Assembly (NCBI RefSeq): GCF_037992945.1
Contig: NZ_CP150304.1
Coordinates: 1,615,501 to 1,679,500 of the forward strand
Reading direction: 5' to 3'
Length of the DNA stretch: 64,000 nucleotides
DNA from: Peribacillus sp. FSL E2-0218
GTDB taxonomy: Bacteria > Bacillota > Bacilli > Bacillales > DSM-1321
The notes under the pieces: model-generated
What the model saw: only the letters and a program-made list of their open reading frames with translations
Databases searched by the model: none
What the model was told of the DNA's origin: nothing
Part shown: one piece after another, positions 25,650-35,382 of the stretch
Numbering within the stretch: position 1 is the stretch's first letter
How the letters are laid out: every line of letters starts with the position of its first letter
Position numbers and translations under genes: made by a program

Positions 25650-25795
25650 TCACCTTTTAAAAGAAGTCCAGAGAGGCTTAAAAGGGTGTTGCTGTAAAGA
25701 AGAATGAGAACGGGACAAGGCTCTTATAACCAGTCTCTATGCTCACGCCTCTTTATGACCTACACCCTGTCCTTAAAAGGCGGGGTGTTTTTTAT
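25650..25795 (+). ncRNA. PyrR attenuator 3 (pyrP-pyrB)
   Basis: The binding sequence AGTCCAGAGAGGCT (25665-25678) is identical to copy 2. Its terminator has an outer ACACCC/GGGTGT stem (25762-25767 and 25783-25788), an inner CCTT/AAGG stem and a T run. Confidence 0.88.
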
Positions 25796-25829
25796 GCCCC
25801 GCATCACGATTGTGAAAGGAGCAGGATCC

Positions 25830-26765
25830 ATGAAAAAATTATTCACGATGAATGAATTGAACGTTACTGAAATTGAAGGAATCCTTCATGAAGCGGAGGG
25901 ATTTGCCAATGGATCGAGCTGGCAACCTAAACTGCAGACCATGGTTGCCAACCTTTTCTTTGAACCTAGCACACGTACCAAATCAAGTTTTGAAATGGCG
26001 GAAAGGAAACTTGGCTTGGAGGTCATTCCTTTTGATGCCGGCACTTCATCCATATTAAAAGGAGAAACCTTGTATGACACGGTTAAAACGCTTGAGGCAA
26101 TAGGCGTCAACGCTTTGATCATCCGGCATGAGCAAGATCATTATTTTGACGAATTGAAAGAGAAAATCAGGATTCCGATAATCAATGCCGGGGATGGATG
26201 CGGAAATCACCCGACCCAGTCATTGCTCGACTTATTAACGATAAAACAAGAGTTTGATAGTTTCAAAGGTCTGAAGATTGCGATAATCGGCGATGTGAGA
26301 CATAGTCGGGTCGCCAAATCGAATGCTGAGGCATTAACGCGCTTAGGAGCGGAGGTCGTATTCTCAGGTCCGCCTGAGTGGTTTGACGGAGAAAAAGGTT
26401 TGGGAAGGTATCAGGACATCGATGAAGCGATAGCGACATCTGATGTGGTCATGCTGCTTAGAATCCAGCATGAAAGGCATAGTGAAAAATACAATCATGC
26501 GAATGGGGACTATCTGGAACGTTTTGGCCTGACGAAGAAACGTGAAAAAAATATGAAGCAGGACGCGATCATCATGCATCCTGCACCAATAAACCGCGGT
26601 GTTGAAATTGACAGTGATTTAGTCGAATGCAGCCGCTCTAGAATTTTTAAACAGATGGAAAATGGCGTGTTCATTAGAATGGCCGTGTTGAAAAATGTGC
26701 TCGAACAAACCGAAGGGGGAATGAACCATGAAAACTGTGATCAAAAATGGAGTATTGCTAGATAA
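25830..26765 (+). CDS. pyrB: Aspartate carbamoyltransferase catalytic subunit
   Basis: PyrB condenses carbamoyl phosphate and aspartate, the second step of UMP synthesis. The 311-residue product has FFEPSTRTKSSFE (carbamoyl phosphate site), NAGDGCGNHPTQSLLDL, HSRVAKSNAE and HPAPINRGVEI. ATG 25830 after AAAGGAG gives the family N-terminus; the frame is open from 25704, but that part runs through the attenuator. The 3' end overlaps pyrC by 38 bases, the largest overlap in this operon. Confidence 0.96.
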   Translation: MKKLFTMNELNVTEIEGILHEAEGFANGSSWQPKLQTMVANLFFEPSTRTKSSFEMAERKLGLEVIPFDAGTSSILKGETLYDTVKTLEAIGVNALIIRHEQDHYFDELKEKIRIPIINAGDGCGNHPTQSLLDLLTIKQEFDSFKGLKIAIIGDVRHSRVAKSNAEALTRLGAEVVFSGPPEWFDGEKGLGRYQDIDEAIATSDVVMLLRIQHERHSEKYNHANGDYLERFGLTKKREKNMKQDAIIMHPAPINRGVEIDSDLVECSRSRIFKQMENGVFIRMAVLKNVLEQTEGGMNHENCDQKWSIAR

Positions 26766-28014
26766 TCAAAACTCATTCAAAAAAGCGGACATTGAAATGG
26801 AAGGAAAGGTCATCACGAAAATCGGCGAGGACTTGGCTACGGAAAATTGCAAGGTAGTTGATGCAAAAGGGTTGCTTATAACGGCAGGCTTCATTGATTT
26901 GCACGTCCATTTACGCGAGCCGGGCGGTGAACATAAGGAAACGATCGAAAGCGGAACGCTTGCAGCAGCAAGGGGCGGTTTCACTACGGTTGCTGCGATG
27001 CCCAATACAAGGCCCGTTCCTGATACAGTGGACCACCTAGATGCTCTCAATCGGAAAATCGAAGAAACGGCACATGTACGGGTCCTTCCTTATGCATCCA
27101 TCACGATAAGGGAAGCGGGCAAAGAACTAACAGACTTTTCTTCATTGAAACAAGCTGGCGCTTTCGCTTTTACGGACGACGGAGTAGGGATTCAAGAAGC
27201 GGGGATGATGCTTGAAGCGATGAAGCGGGCTGCCGCCCAAGATATGGCGATTGTCGCTCATTGTGAAGATAATAGCTTGATCAATAAAGGCTCCGTCCAT
27301 GAAGGGAGATTCTCTAAAGAGCAGGGAATCAATGGAATTCCGTCTGTATGCGAAGCTGTACATATCGCCAGGGATATCCTCCTTGCGGAAGCGGCGGACT
27401 GCCACTATCACGTTTGCCACATATCGACGAAGGAATCGGTCAGAACAGTACGCGATGCCAAACGTGCAGGCATTCGGGTGACAGCCGAGGTTACTCCGCA
27501 TCACTTATTATTGTGTGAAGATGATATACCGGGGCTTGATGCCAATTATAAAATGAATCCGCCTTTAAGAGGTCGTGAAGATCGGGACGCATTGATTGAA
27601 GGGCTGCTGGATGGGACCATCGATTTCATTGCAACGGACCATGCTCCACATGGAGCAGAGGAAAAAGCAGAAGGAATGCAGCTGGCTCCATTTGGAATAG
27701 TAGGATTGGAAACGGCCTTTCCGCTGCTATATACCGAATTGGTCAAAAAGGAAGTTTTGACCTTGAAGCAATTGGTCGACTTCTTGACAATCAAGCCATC
27801 TGAAAGCTTTTCCCTTCCATATGGGGAACTGAAGGAAGGCGCCATTGCCGATATCGTGCTCATTGACTTGGAAGCGGAAAAAGAAATTAATGTAGAAGAG
27901 TTTGCATCAAAAGGGAAAAATACACCTTTCAATGAAAAGAAATGCTATGGCTGGCCGGTCATGACGATTTCAGAAGGTAAAATAGCTTGGGAAAAAGGAC
28001 GTGTTCAACAATGA
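26728..28014 (+). CDS. pyrC: Dihydroorotase
   Basis: PyrC cyclises carbamoyl aspartate to dihydroorotate. The 428-residue product (same as B. subtilis) is a class I amidohydrolase with the metal motif DLHVHLREPG, the central CEDNSL and EVTPHH histidines and the aspartate motif ATDHAPHG. Its ATG, with GGGGGA upstream, lies inside the end of pyrB; its stop overlaps the pyrAA start (ATGA). Confidence 0.97.
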   Translation: MKTVIKNGVLLDNQNSFKKADIEMEGKVITKIGEDLATENCKVVDAKGLLITAGFIDLHVHLREPGGEHKETIESGTLAAARGGFTTVAAMPNTRPVPDTVDHLDALNRKIEETAHVRVLPYASITIREAGKELTDFSSLKQAGAFAFTDDGVGIQEAGMMLEAMKRAAAQDMAIVAHCEDNSLINKGSVHEGRFSKEQGINGIPSVCEAVHIARDILLAEAADCHYHVCHISTKESVRTVRDAKRAGIRVTAEVTPHHLLLCEDDIPGLDANYKMNPPLRGREDRDALIEGLLDGTIDFIATDHAPHGAEEKAEGMQLAPFGIVGLETAFPLLYTELVKKEVLTLKQLVDFLTIKPSESFSLPYGELKEGAIADIVLIDLEAEKEINVEEFASKGKNTPFNEKKCYGWPVMTISEGKIAWEKGRVQQ

Positions 28015-29117
28015 AAAGACAGTTAATCTTAGAAGACGGAACGATTTTCCTTGGGGAAGCATTCGGCGGGGACGTAGAAAAAATCGGTGAGGTCGTTTTT
28101 AATACAGGGATGACAGGATATCAAGAAATCCTTTCCGATCCATCATATTGTGGCCAAATTGTCACACTGACGTATCCATTGATTGGAAACTATGGAATTA
28201 ATAGGGGTGATTTTGAATCAATCAACCCTGCTATCGCTGGGTTTGTCGTTAAAGAAACGGCAGATCATCCGTCCAACTGGCGCAGCCAATCATCTCTTGA
28301 TGAATATTTGAAAATGAAGAACATACCCGGAATAAGCGGTATCGATACAAGGAAGCTGACAAGGATCATCAGGAAATCTGGTGCCCTGAAAGGTGCGATC
28401 TGCAACATCGGCAAAGATGCTGAAGAAGTTATCTCACAACTGAAGGCAACGGTGATTCCAACCAATCAGGTGAAACAGGTTTCTACGAAAGCACCGTATT
28501 CAAGTCCAGGCAGGGGTCCCCGGGTCGTCCTTGTGGACTATGGAATGAAGCATGGAATTTTGCGTGAGCTGACCAAGCGCGGCTGTGATGTAGTGGTCGT
28601 ACCATACAACGTCACGGCTGAGCAAGTGTTGCAATATCATCCGGACGGCGTGATGCTTTCTAACGGACCTGGAGATCCGAAAAGCGTTCATGAGGCGCTT
28701 GAAATGATACGCACCATCCAAACAAAAGTGCCATTATTCGGAATCTGTTTGGGACATCAACTTTTCGCCCTTGCAAATGGAGCAGATACGGAAAAGTTAA
28801 AATTCGGCCATCGAGGATCAAACCATCCTGTAAAGGAACTTCGCACCGGGAAGGTATCCATCACTTCTCAAAATCATGGTTATACGGTCGAACCGCTTTC
28901 CATCGAACAGACGGAGCTTATTGTGACCCATACGGCGTTGAATGACGATACGATTGAAGGACTGCGCCATAAAAAATATCCAGCCTTCACGGTACAATAC
29001 CATCCTGAAGCTTCACCTGGACCGGAAGACGCCAACTACTTATTCAATGAATTCTTACAAATGATCGAGACTGCAACCACCAAGGGGGAAGAAACATGCC
29101 AAAACGCAATGATATAA
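28011..29117 (+). CDS. pyrAA: Carbamoyl phosphate synthase small subunit, pyrimidine-specific
   Basis: The glutaminase subunit feeds ammonia to PyrAB. The 368-residue product has the N-terminal small-subunit domain (FNTGMTGYQEILSDPSYCGQ) and a class I glutamine amidotransferase domain with the nucleophile in FGICLGHQLFALANGA and the histidine in VQYHPEASPGP. ATG 28011 overlaps the pyrC stop; a start at 27987 would lie further inside pyrC without a ribosome site. It overlaps pyrAB by 22 bases. Confidence 0.96.
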   Translation: MKRQLILEDGTIFLGEAFGGDVEKIGEVVFNTGMTGYQEILSDPSYCGQIVTLTYPLIGNYGINRGDFESINPAIAGFVVKETADHPSNWRSQSSLDEYLKMKNIPGISGIDTRKLTRIIRKSGALKGAICNIGKDAEEVISQLKATVIPTNQVKQVSTKAPYSSPGRGPRVVLVDYGMKHGILRELTKRGCDVVVVPYNVTAEQVLQYHPDGVMLSNGPGDPKSVHEALEMIRTIQTKVPLFGICLGHQLFALANGADTEKLKFGHRGSNHPVKELRTGKVSITSQNHGYTVEPLSIEQTELIVTHTALNDDTIEGLRHKKYPAFTVQYHPEASPGPEDANYLFNEFLQMIETATTKGEETCQNAMI

Positions 29118-32100
29118 AAAGCATCCTAGTGATCGGGTCAGGTCCGATCGTCATCGGCCAGGCAGCCGAATTCGATTATGCCGGAACCCAAGCATGCATG
29201 GCCTTGAAAGAGGAAGGCTACCGAGTAATCCTGATTAACTCTAACCCTGCTACCATCATGACAGACAGTGAAATGGCCGATGCGGTTTATATCGAACCGA
29301 TCACATTGGAATTTGTCAGCAAAATCATTCGTAAAGAGCGTCCTGATGCACTGTTGCCTACACTTGGCGGTCAGACTGGGCTGAATATGGCCGTTGAATT
29401 GTCCGAAGCGGGAATTCTGGAAGAATGTAATGTGCAGATCCTTGGGACGAAACTTTCCGCGATTCAGCAAGCGGAAGATAGAGATCTTTTCCGTACCCTC
29501 ATGAACGATCTTGGGGAGCCCGTTCCTGACAGTGATATCATTCATAACCTGGAAGAGGCTTACACATTCGTGGAGCGGGTCGGATATCCGGTCATCGTCC
29601 GCCCGGCCTTCACGCTTGGCGGAACGGGCGGCGGAATTTGCGATGACGAGGAGCAACTGATCGAGATCGTGGAGGGCGGCCTGAAAAGCAGTCCCGTCCA
29701 CCAATGTCTGCTCGAAAAAAGCATTGCCGGTTTCAAAGAGGTGGAATATGAAGTGATGCGTGATTCGAACGATAATGCCATTGTCGTTTGTAATATGGAA
29801 AACTTCGACCCTGTCGGCGTCCATACAGGAGATTCTATCGTTGCGGCACCAAGCCAAACGTTAAGTGACAGAGAGTATCAAATGCTCAGAAATACATCCT
29901 TGAAAATTATCCGTGCCCTGAAAATTGAAGGAGGATGCAATGTTCAACTAGCCTTGGATCCGGATAGCTACCAATATTACGTCATTGAAGTGAACCCGAG
30001 GGTGAGCCGTTCGTCAGCACTTGCTTCAAAGGCAACTGGATATCCGATTGCCAAGCTTGCAGCAAAAATCGCGGTTGGCTTGACGCTTGATGAAATGATG
30101 AACCCGGTCACAGGCAAAACCTATGCGAGCTTTGAACCGGCCCTGGACTATGTTGTAACGAAAATCCCGCGCTGGCCATTCGATAAGTTCGAAAGTGCCA
30201 ACCGGAGGCTCGGTACGCAAATGAAGGCGACGGGGGAAGTCATGGCAATCGGCCGTACCTTCGAAGAATCGATCCTGAAAGCTGTTCGTTCCCTTGAAGC
30301 CGGCATATACCATCTTGAATTGAATGACGAGTTTGGGGATGAAAAAATAGAGAAACGGATCCGTAAAGCGGGAGATGAGCGGTTATTCTATATCGGCGAA
30401 GCTTTAAGAAGGGGAAAAACGATCGAAACCATTCATGAATGGAGCCAAATCGATTTATTCTTCCTCCATAAGCTGAAAAAGATCATTGACTTTGAAAAGG
30501 AACTGCTGGAACATTCCTTTGAATGTGAAGTTCTGCAAAAAGCTAAAGAACTTGGTTTTTCTGACAAAACGATTGCAGAAATATGGAAAGTTCCCGAAAT
30601 CGAAGTCTATGAATTTCGGAAACAACAAGGAATCATCCCTGTTTACAAAATGGTCGATACTTGTGCGGCGGAATTCGAATCGGAAACACCTTATTTCTAT
30701 GGAACATATGAAGATGAAAATGAATCCATCGTGACCGATAAGAAAAGCGTCATTGTCCTGGGGTCAGGTCCCATCCGGATCGGCCAAGGCGTGGAATTTG
30801 ATTATGCGACTGTACATTCGGTCTGGGCCATCAAAGAAGCGGGCTATGAAGCGATCATCATCAACAATAATCCGGAAACAGTTTCAACGGATTTCAGCAT
30901 CTCCGATAAACTTTATTTCGAACCTTTGACACTGGAAGATGTCATGCATGTCATCGATTTGGAAAAACCGGAAGGGGTCATCGTCCAGTTCGGAGGACAA
31001 ACGGCAATCAACCTCGCGGAGGGCTTGGTTGAAAGAGGCGTGAAAATCCTTGGCACTTCATTGGAAGACCTCGACAGGGCGGAAAACCGCAATAAATTCG
31101 AGAGGGCCCTGCAGGATTTAGGCATCCCGCAGCCAAAGGGAAAAACGGCTACATCTGTTGACGAAGCGATCGTCATTGCGGAAGATATCGGTTATCCGGT
31201 TTTGGTCAGACCTTCATATGTACTGGGCGGAAGAGCGATGGAAATCGTCTATAAACAAGAAGAATTGCTGCATTATATGAAAAATGCCGTGAAGATCAAC
31301 CCGGATCATCCGGTGCTTATAGACCGATACTTGACGGGTAAAGAAGTTGAAGTCGACGGAATATCCGATGGCAAAACGGTCGTCATCCCAGGAATCATGG
31401 AGCATATCGAGCGTGCGGGCGTCCACTCAGGTGATTCGATTGCCGTCTATCCGCCCCAGAATTTAACGGAGAAACAGAAACAAGTGATCATCGACTACAC
31501 GACAAGACTGGCAAAAGGCTTGAATATAATTGGTCTCTTGAACATTCAATATGTCATCAGCAACGAGGAAGTATATGTCATTGAAGTGAATCCGCGCTCA
31601 AGCAGGACCGTTCCATTCTTGAGTAAAATTACGAATGTGCCGATGGCTAACTTAGCCACGAAGGTGATTCTAGGACACTCGCTTGAAAGCCAAGGTTACC
31701 AGTCCGGTTTAGTCGCCGAACAATCCGGGGTTTATGTGAAAGTGCCGGTCTTCTCCTTTGCTAAATTAAGAGGTGTGGATATTTCCCTCGGACCTGAAAT
31801 GAAATCGACCGGTGAAGTAATGGGGAAAGATAGCACCCTTGAAAAGGCTTTATATAAAGGGCTTGTCGCTTCCGGATTCAAAATTCAAGGTCATGGTTCT
31901 GTTTTATTGACGATATCGGATAAAGATAAGCAAGAAGCACTGCTGTTGGCAAGACGGTTCCATAATATCGGGTTCAAGCTAATCGCCACAAGCGGAACTG
32001 CGGCCCTATTGAAGCAATCAGGCATCCCGACTGCAATTGTCGGTAAAATCGGTGAAGAAGGTAGGAACCTGCTCGATGTCATCAGAAATGGGGAAGCGCA

Positions 32101-32302
32101 ATTCGTCATTAATACACTGACAAAAGGAAAGCAGCCTGCACGTGATGGATTCAGGATTCGCCGTGAATCGGTTGAAAATGGAGTGACATGCCTAACATCT
32201 CTCGACACGGCAGAAGCGATTTTAAGAGTGATAGAGTCGATGACCTTCTCGGCTGAAGCTATGGGGAAAATGGAAAAAAGTCGTGAGGTGAGCTATATAT
32301 GA
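29096..32302 (+). CDS. pyrAB: Carbamoyl phosphate synthase large subunit, pyrimidine-specific
   Basis: The 1068-residue synthase subunit (B. subtilis 1071) makes carbamoyl phosphate from bicarbonate, ammonia and two ATP. The two homologous ATP-grasp halves are plain: SGPIVIGQAAEFDYAGTQAC near the start and SGPIRIGQGVEFDYA near residue 555, each followed by NPETVSTD or NPATIMTD type motifs. The final 140 residues form the MGS-like allosteric domain (GFKLIATSGTAALL) that binds nucleotides. It overlaps pyrK by four bases. Confidence 0.97.
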   Translation: MPKRNDIKSILVIGSGPIVIGQAAEFDYAGTQACMALKEEGYRVILINSNPATIMTDSEMADAVYIEPITLEFVSKIIRKERPDALLPTLGGQTGLNMAVELSEAGILEECNVQILGTKLSAIQQAEDRDLFRTLMNDLGEPVPDSDIIHNLEEAYTFVERVGYPVIVRPAFTLGGTGGGICDDEEQLIEIVEGGLKSSPVHQCLLEKSIAGFKEVEYEVMRDSNDNAIVVCNMENFDPVGVHTGDSIVAAPSQTLSDREYQMLRNTSLKIIRALKIEGGCNVQLALDPDSYQYYVIEVNPRVSRSSALASKATGYPIAKLAAKIAVGLTLDEMMNPVTGKTYASFEPALDYVVTKIPRWPFDKFESANRRLGTQMKATGEVMAIGRTFEESILKAVRSLEAGIYHLELNDEFGDEKIEKRIRKAGDERLFYIGEALRRGKTIETIHEWSQIDLFFLHKLKKIIDFEKELLEHSFECEVLQKAKELGFSDKTIAEIWKVPEIEVYEFRKQQGIIPVYKMVDTCAAEFESETPYFYGTYEDENESIVTDKKSVIVLGSGPIRIGQGVEFDYATVHSVWAIKEAGYEAIIINNNPETVSTDFSISDKLYFEPLTLEDVMHVIDLEKPEGVIVQFGGQTAINLAEGLVERGVKILGTSLEDLDRAENRNKFERALQDLGIPQPKGKTATSVDEAIVIAEDIGYPVLVRPSYVLGGRAMEIVYKQEELLHYMKNAVKINPDHPVLIDRYLTGKEVEVDGISDGKTVVIPGIMEHIERAGVHSGDSIAVYPPQNLTEKQKQVIIDYTTRLAKGLNIIGLLNIQYVISNEEVYVIEVNPRSSRTVPFLSKITNVPMANLATKVILGHSLESQGYQSGLVAEQSGVYVKVPVFSFAKLRGVDISLGPEMKSTGEVMGKDSTLEKALYKGLVASGFKIQGHGSVLLTISDKDKQEALLLARRFHNIGFKLIATSGTAALLKQSGIPTAIVGKIGEEGRNLLDVIRNGEAQFVINTLTKGKQPARDGFRIRRESVENGVTCLTSLDTAEAILRVIESMTFSAEAMGKMEKSREVSYI

Positions 32303-33078
32303 TCAAGAAGGAAAGAATGAAGGTGTTAGCTCATAAAGAACTGGCCCCATCCATCTTTGAACTTACCCTGCAAGGGGAACTGGTTTCAGAAATGAACCAG
32401 CCAGGCCAGTTTGTTCAAGTCAAGACAACAGAAGGTGCTGAGCCATTGTTACGACGCCCGATTTCCATTTCTTCTTATGACAGCAATGAAAAACGGTTCA
32501 CGATGATATACCGGGCTGAAGGAAAAGGAACGACGCTGCTATCACAGCGTAGAGAGGCTGAAGCGGTCGATATCCTAGGACCTCTAGGGAATGGGTTTCC
32601 CGTACATGAAGCAAAAGAGGGAGAAACGGCGTTATTGGTTGGCGGCGGTATTGGGGTTCCCCCCCTCTATCAACTATCACAGATGTTGGTCGCCAACGGG
32701 GTAAAAGTCATCCATGTATTGGGCTTCCAAACGAAGTCGGCGATTTTTTACGAAAAAGAGTTTAGTGAATTAGGTGATACGTATATTGCCACAGTGGACG
32801 GGTCATATGGAACAGCAGGATTTGTAACGACTGTGATCGACAAGCTGGAGCAGGAATTTACTACGATCTTTTCATGCGGACCGACGCCAATGCTGAAAGC
32901 GTTGGAAGCGGGCTATCGTCAGAAAAAGCTTTACCTGTCCCTTGAGGAAAGGATGGGCTGCGGCATCGGCGCCTGCTTTGCCTGTGTGTGTCATACAGGA
33001 GATGATCCAACTGGATTTAGTTATAAAAAGGTATGCAGTGATGGACCGGTATTCCGGGCAGGAGAGGTGGTACTATGA
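32299..33078 (+). CDS. pyrK: Dihydroorotate dehydrogenase electron transfer subunit
   Basis: PyrK is the FAD and [2Fe-2S] subunit that passes electrons from PyrD to NAD+ in class 1B dihydroorotate dehydrogenase. The 259-residue product has the FAD motif LLRRPISISSYD, the NAD region VGGGIGVPPLY, CGPTPMLKA, and a cysteine cluster (RMGCGIGACFACVCH and KKVCSDGPVF) for the iron-sulfur centre. It overlaps pyrAB and pyrD by four bases each. Confidence 0.96.
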   Translation: MIKKERMKVLAHKELAPSIFELTLQGELVSEMNQPGQFVQVKTTEGAEPLLRRPISISSYDSNEKRFTMIYRAEGKGTTLLSQRREAEAVDILGPLGNGFPVHEAKEGETALLVGGGIGVPPLYQLSQMLVANGVKVIHVLGFQTKSAIFYEKEFSELGDTYIATVDGSYGTAGFVTTVIDKLEQEFTTIFSCGPTPMLKALEAGYRQKKLYLSLEERMGCGIGACFACVCHTGDDPTGFSYKKVCSDGPVFRAGEVVL

Positions 33079-34016
33079 GCAGACTTTCAGTTGAGTTACC
33101 AGGCTTGCATTTGAAAAATCCGATCATGCCAGCCTCCGGCTGCTTTGGTTTTGGCCGCGAATACAGCCAGTTTTTCGACTTGGATGTTCTAGGGGCAATC
33201 ATGATAAAAGCGACAACACCGGAACCTAGGTTCGGCAATCCGACCCCGCGTGTAGCGGAAACCTCGTCGGGAATGCTGAATGCTATCGGTTTGCAGAATC
33301 CGGGTTTAGAAAAGGTCATCAGTGAAGAACTGGATTGGTTAGGCACATATGATGTCCCGATCATCGCTAACGTTGCCGGTTCACAAATAACGGACTATGT
33401 AAAGGTCGCCCGTGAAATAAGCAAGATTGGAAATGTCAAAGCACTCGAATTGAACATTTCCTGTCCGAATGTAAAAGAAGGAGGCATCGCTTTCGGGACG
33501 GTGCCGGAAGTTGCCAAAGAGGTTACAAAGGCAGTCAAGGAAGTATCTTCGGTGCCTGTATATGTGAAGCTCTCACCGAATGTCAGTGACATCGTGGAAA
33601 TGGCCAAAGCGGTTGAACAAGGCGGTGCCGATGGGCTGACAATGATCAATACATTAATCGGCATGCGATTGGATTTAAAAACGGGCAAGCCGATCCTTTC
33701 GAACCGGACGGGGGGACTATCAGGTCCTGCAATCAAACCGGTTGCCCTCCGGATGATCTATGAGGTGAGCCAGCAAGTGTCGATTCCGATAATCGGAATG
33801 GGCGGAATCGCTACTGCAGAAGATGTCATCGAGTTTTTCTATGCTGGTGCCAGTGCGGTTGCCGTCGGAACGGCCAACTTCGTCGATCCCTTTGTATGCC
33901 CGACCATCATTGAGGAATTACCGAAATTGTTGGATGAGCTTGGTTTTGACCACATTTCAGAATGTACCGGAAGGAGCTGGAAGCAGAATGAAGCAGTCGC
34001 TAATTATCGCCCTTGA
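33075..34016 (+). CDS. pyrD: Dihydroorotate dehydrogenase, class 1B catalytic subunit
   Basis: The FMN subunit oxidises dihydroorotate to orotate. The 313-residue product has MPASGCFGFGREY, the active-site cysteine in LELNISCPNVKEGG (class 1 enzymes use cysteine), NTLIGM and IPIIGMGGIATAEDV. Pairing with pyrK shows class 1B. It overlaps pyrF by 29 bases. Confidence 0.97.
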   Translation: MSRLSVELPGLHLKNPIMPASGCFGFGREYSQFFDLDVLGAIMIKATTPEPRFGNPTPRVAETSSGMLNAIGLQNPGLEKVISEELDWLGTYDVPIIANVAGSQITDYVKVAREISKIGNVKALELNISCPNVKEGGIAFGTVPEVAKEVTKAVKEVSSVPVYVKLSPNVSDIVEMAKAVEQGGADGLTMINTLIGMRLDLKTGKPILSNRTGGLSGPAIKPVALRMIYEVSQQVSIPIIGMGGIATAEDVIEFFYAGASAVAVGTANFVDPFVCPTIIEELPKLLDELGFDHISECTGRSWKQNEAVANYRP

Positions 34017-34704
34017 TTTTCCCGATGTCATTCAGACGGAACGATTCCTGAGTCAGTTCCCGTCGGAAAAATTGGCATTGAAAGTAGGGATGGAACTATT
34101 TTACCAAAATGGACCGTCCATCATTTCCTCCATAAAGGAACAGGGCCACGATGTGTTTCTGGATTTGAAGCTGCATGACATTCCAAATACGGTCAAAATG
34201 GCCATGACAGGTTTGGCAACATTAGGTGCTGATATGGTCAATGTACATGCAGCTGGCGGTCAAAGGATGATGGAGGCGGCAATAGAGGGCTTGGATAGGG
34301 GAACGCGTGCAGGGAAAAAACGTCCGTTATGCATCGGAGTTACCCAACTGACAAGCACGTCACAGGAACAAATGAACAGTGAACAAAACATTGCAGGATC
34401 TCTGGAGGATTCGGTTCTCCATTATGCAAGTCTTACTCAACAGGCAGGATTGGATGGCGTTGTTTGTTCCACTCATGAGGTAAAGAACATACATGAACGC
34501 ATCGGCCAAGAATTCTTAACGGTCACACCTGGAATCAGAAGTGCAGGCGGACAGACGCATGATCAAAAGAGAATTGCTACGCCTGAACAGGCAAGGGGCT
34601 TTGGAGCGGATGCCATCGTTGTAGGGAGAGCGATAACGGGGGCGAAGGATCCATTGAAGGCGTATTTGGATATGAAAGCAGCTTGGGAGGGAATATCATG
34701 TTAA
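33988..34704 (+). CDS. pyrF: Orotidine 5'-phosphate decarboxylase
   Basis: PyrF makes UMP from OMP, the last step. The 238-residue product has LIIALDFPD, the catalytic charge network DLKLHDIPNTV and the phosphate-binding VTPGIRSAG and IVVGRAIT. ATG 33988 follows AAGGAG (33971-33976) inside pyrD; the longer frame from 33823 has no ribosome site. Confidence 0.97.
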   Translation: MKQSLIIALDFPDVIQTERFLSQFPSEKLALKVGMELFYQNGPSIISSIKEQGHDVFLDLKLHDIPNTVKMAMTGLATLGADMVNVHAAGGQRMMEAAIEGLDRGTRAGKKRPLCIGVTQLTSTSQEQMNSEQNIAGSLEDSVLHYASLTQQAGLDGVVCSTHEVKNIHERIGQEFLTVTPGIRSAGGQTHDQKRIATPEQARGFGADAIVVGRAITGAKDPLKAYLDMKAAWEGISC

Positions 34705-35333
34705 ACGAAACGATAGCCGAACATCTATTGGAAATAAAAGCAGTGTACCTGCAGCCAAATGATCCATTCACTTGGGCATCAGGTATTCAATCACCGATTT
34801 ATTGCGACAACCGCTTAACCCTTTCTTACCCGAAGGTACGCACGGTAATTGCGGAAGGCTTGAAGGAATTGATTGAGCAGCATTTCCCTGAAGCCGAGCT
34901 GATTGCAGGCACCGCTACTGCCGGCATCCCGCATGCAGCCTGGGTGAGCGACAAATTAAACGCTCCGATGTGCTATGTTCGCTCTAAAGCGAAAGAGCAT
35001 GGAAAGGGCAATCAAATTGAAGGCAGAGCCGTTCCGGGACAAAAAGTGGTGGTTGTGGAAGATTTAATTTCAACCGGCGGCAGTGTAATTACGGCTGTTA
35101 ACGCGCTTAAAGAAGCTGGATGTGATGTTCTTGGAGTCGTTTCGATCTTTACGTACGAATTGGAAAAGGGAAAAGAAAAGTTCAGTGCTGAAGGCATCAC
35201 AAATCATTCCTTGAGCGACTATTCAACCTTGATCAAGGTCGCTAATGAAAAAGGATACATCACTGCGGAAGAATTGGAAAAGCTTAAAAAGTGGCGCGAG
35301 AATCCGGCAGATACAGCTTGGATTTCAGCATGA
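34698..35333 (+). CDS. pyrE: Orotate phosphoribosyltransferase
   Basis: PyrE joins orotate and PRPP to make OMP. The 211-residue product has FTWASGIQSPIYCDNR, GTATAGIPHAAW and the PRPP motif VVVVEDLISTGGS. ATG 34698 overlaps the pyrF stop and has GGGAGG upstream; a start at 34683 precedes that ribosome site. It is the last gene of the pyr operon. Confidence 0.97.
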   Translation: MLNETIAEHLLEIKAVYLQPNDPFTWASGIQSPIYCDNRLTLSYPKVRTVIAEGLKELIEQHFPEAELIAGTATAGIPHAAWVSDKLNAPMCYVRSKAKEHGKGNQIEGRAVPGQKVVVVEDLISTGGSVITAVNALKEAGCDVLGVVSIFTYELEKGKEKFSAEGITNHSLSDYSTLIKVANEKGYITAEELEKLKKWRENPADTAWISA

Positions 35334-35382
35334 AAATAGAGATGGCCCAAACATATCAATTGGGCCACCTCTATTTTTTTTA
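35334..35382. terminator. Bidirectional terminator between pyrE and rqcH
   Basis: A long stem (AATAGAG, one mismatch, TGGCCCAA paired with the matching arm around an 8-nt loop) with an A run on one side and eight T residues on the other. It serves the convergent genes pyrE and rqcH. Confidence 0.9.

Noticed and set aside
29138..29857. 239-codon minus-strand frame inside pyrAB
   Set aside because: Antisense shadow of the first ATP-grasp half of PyrAB; no motif and no ribosome site.
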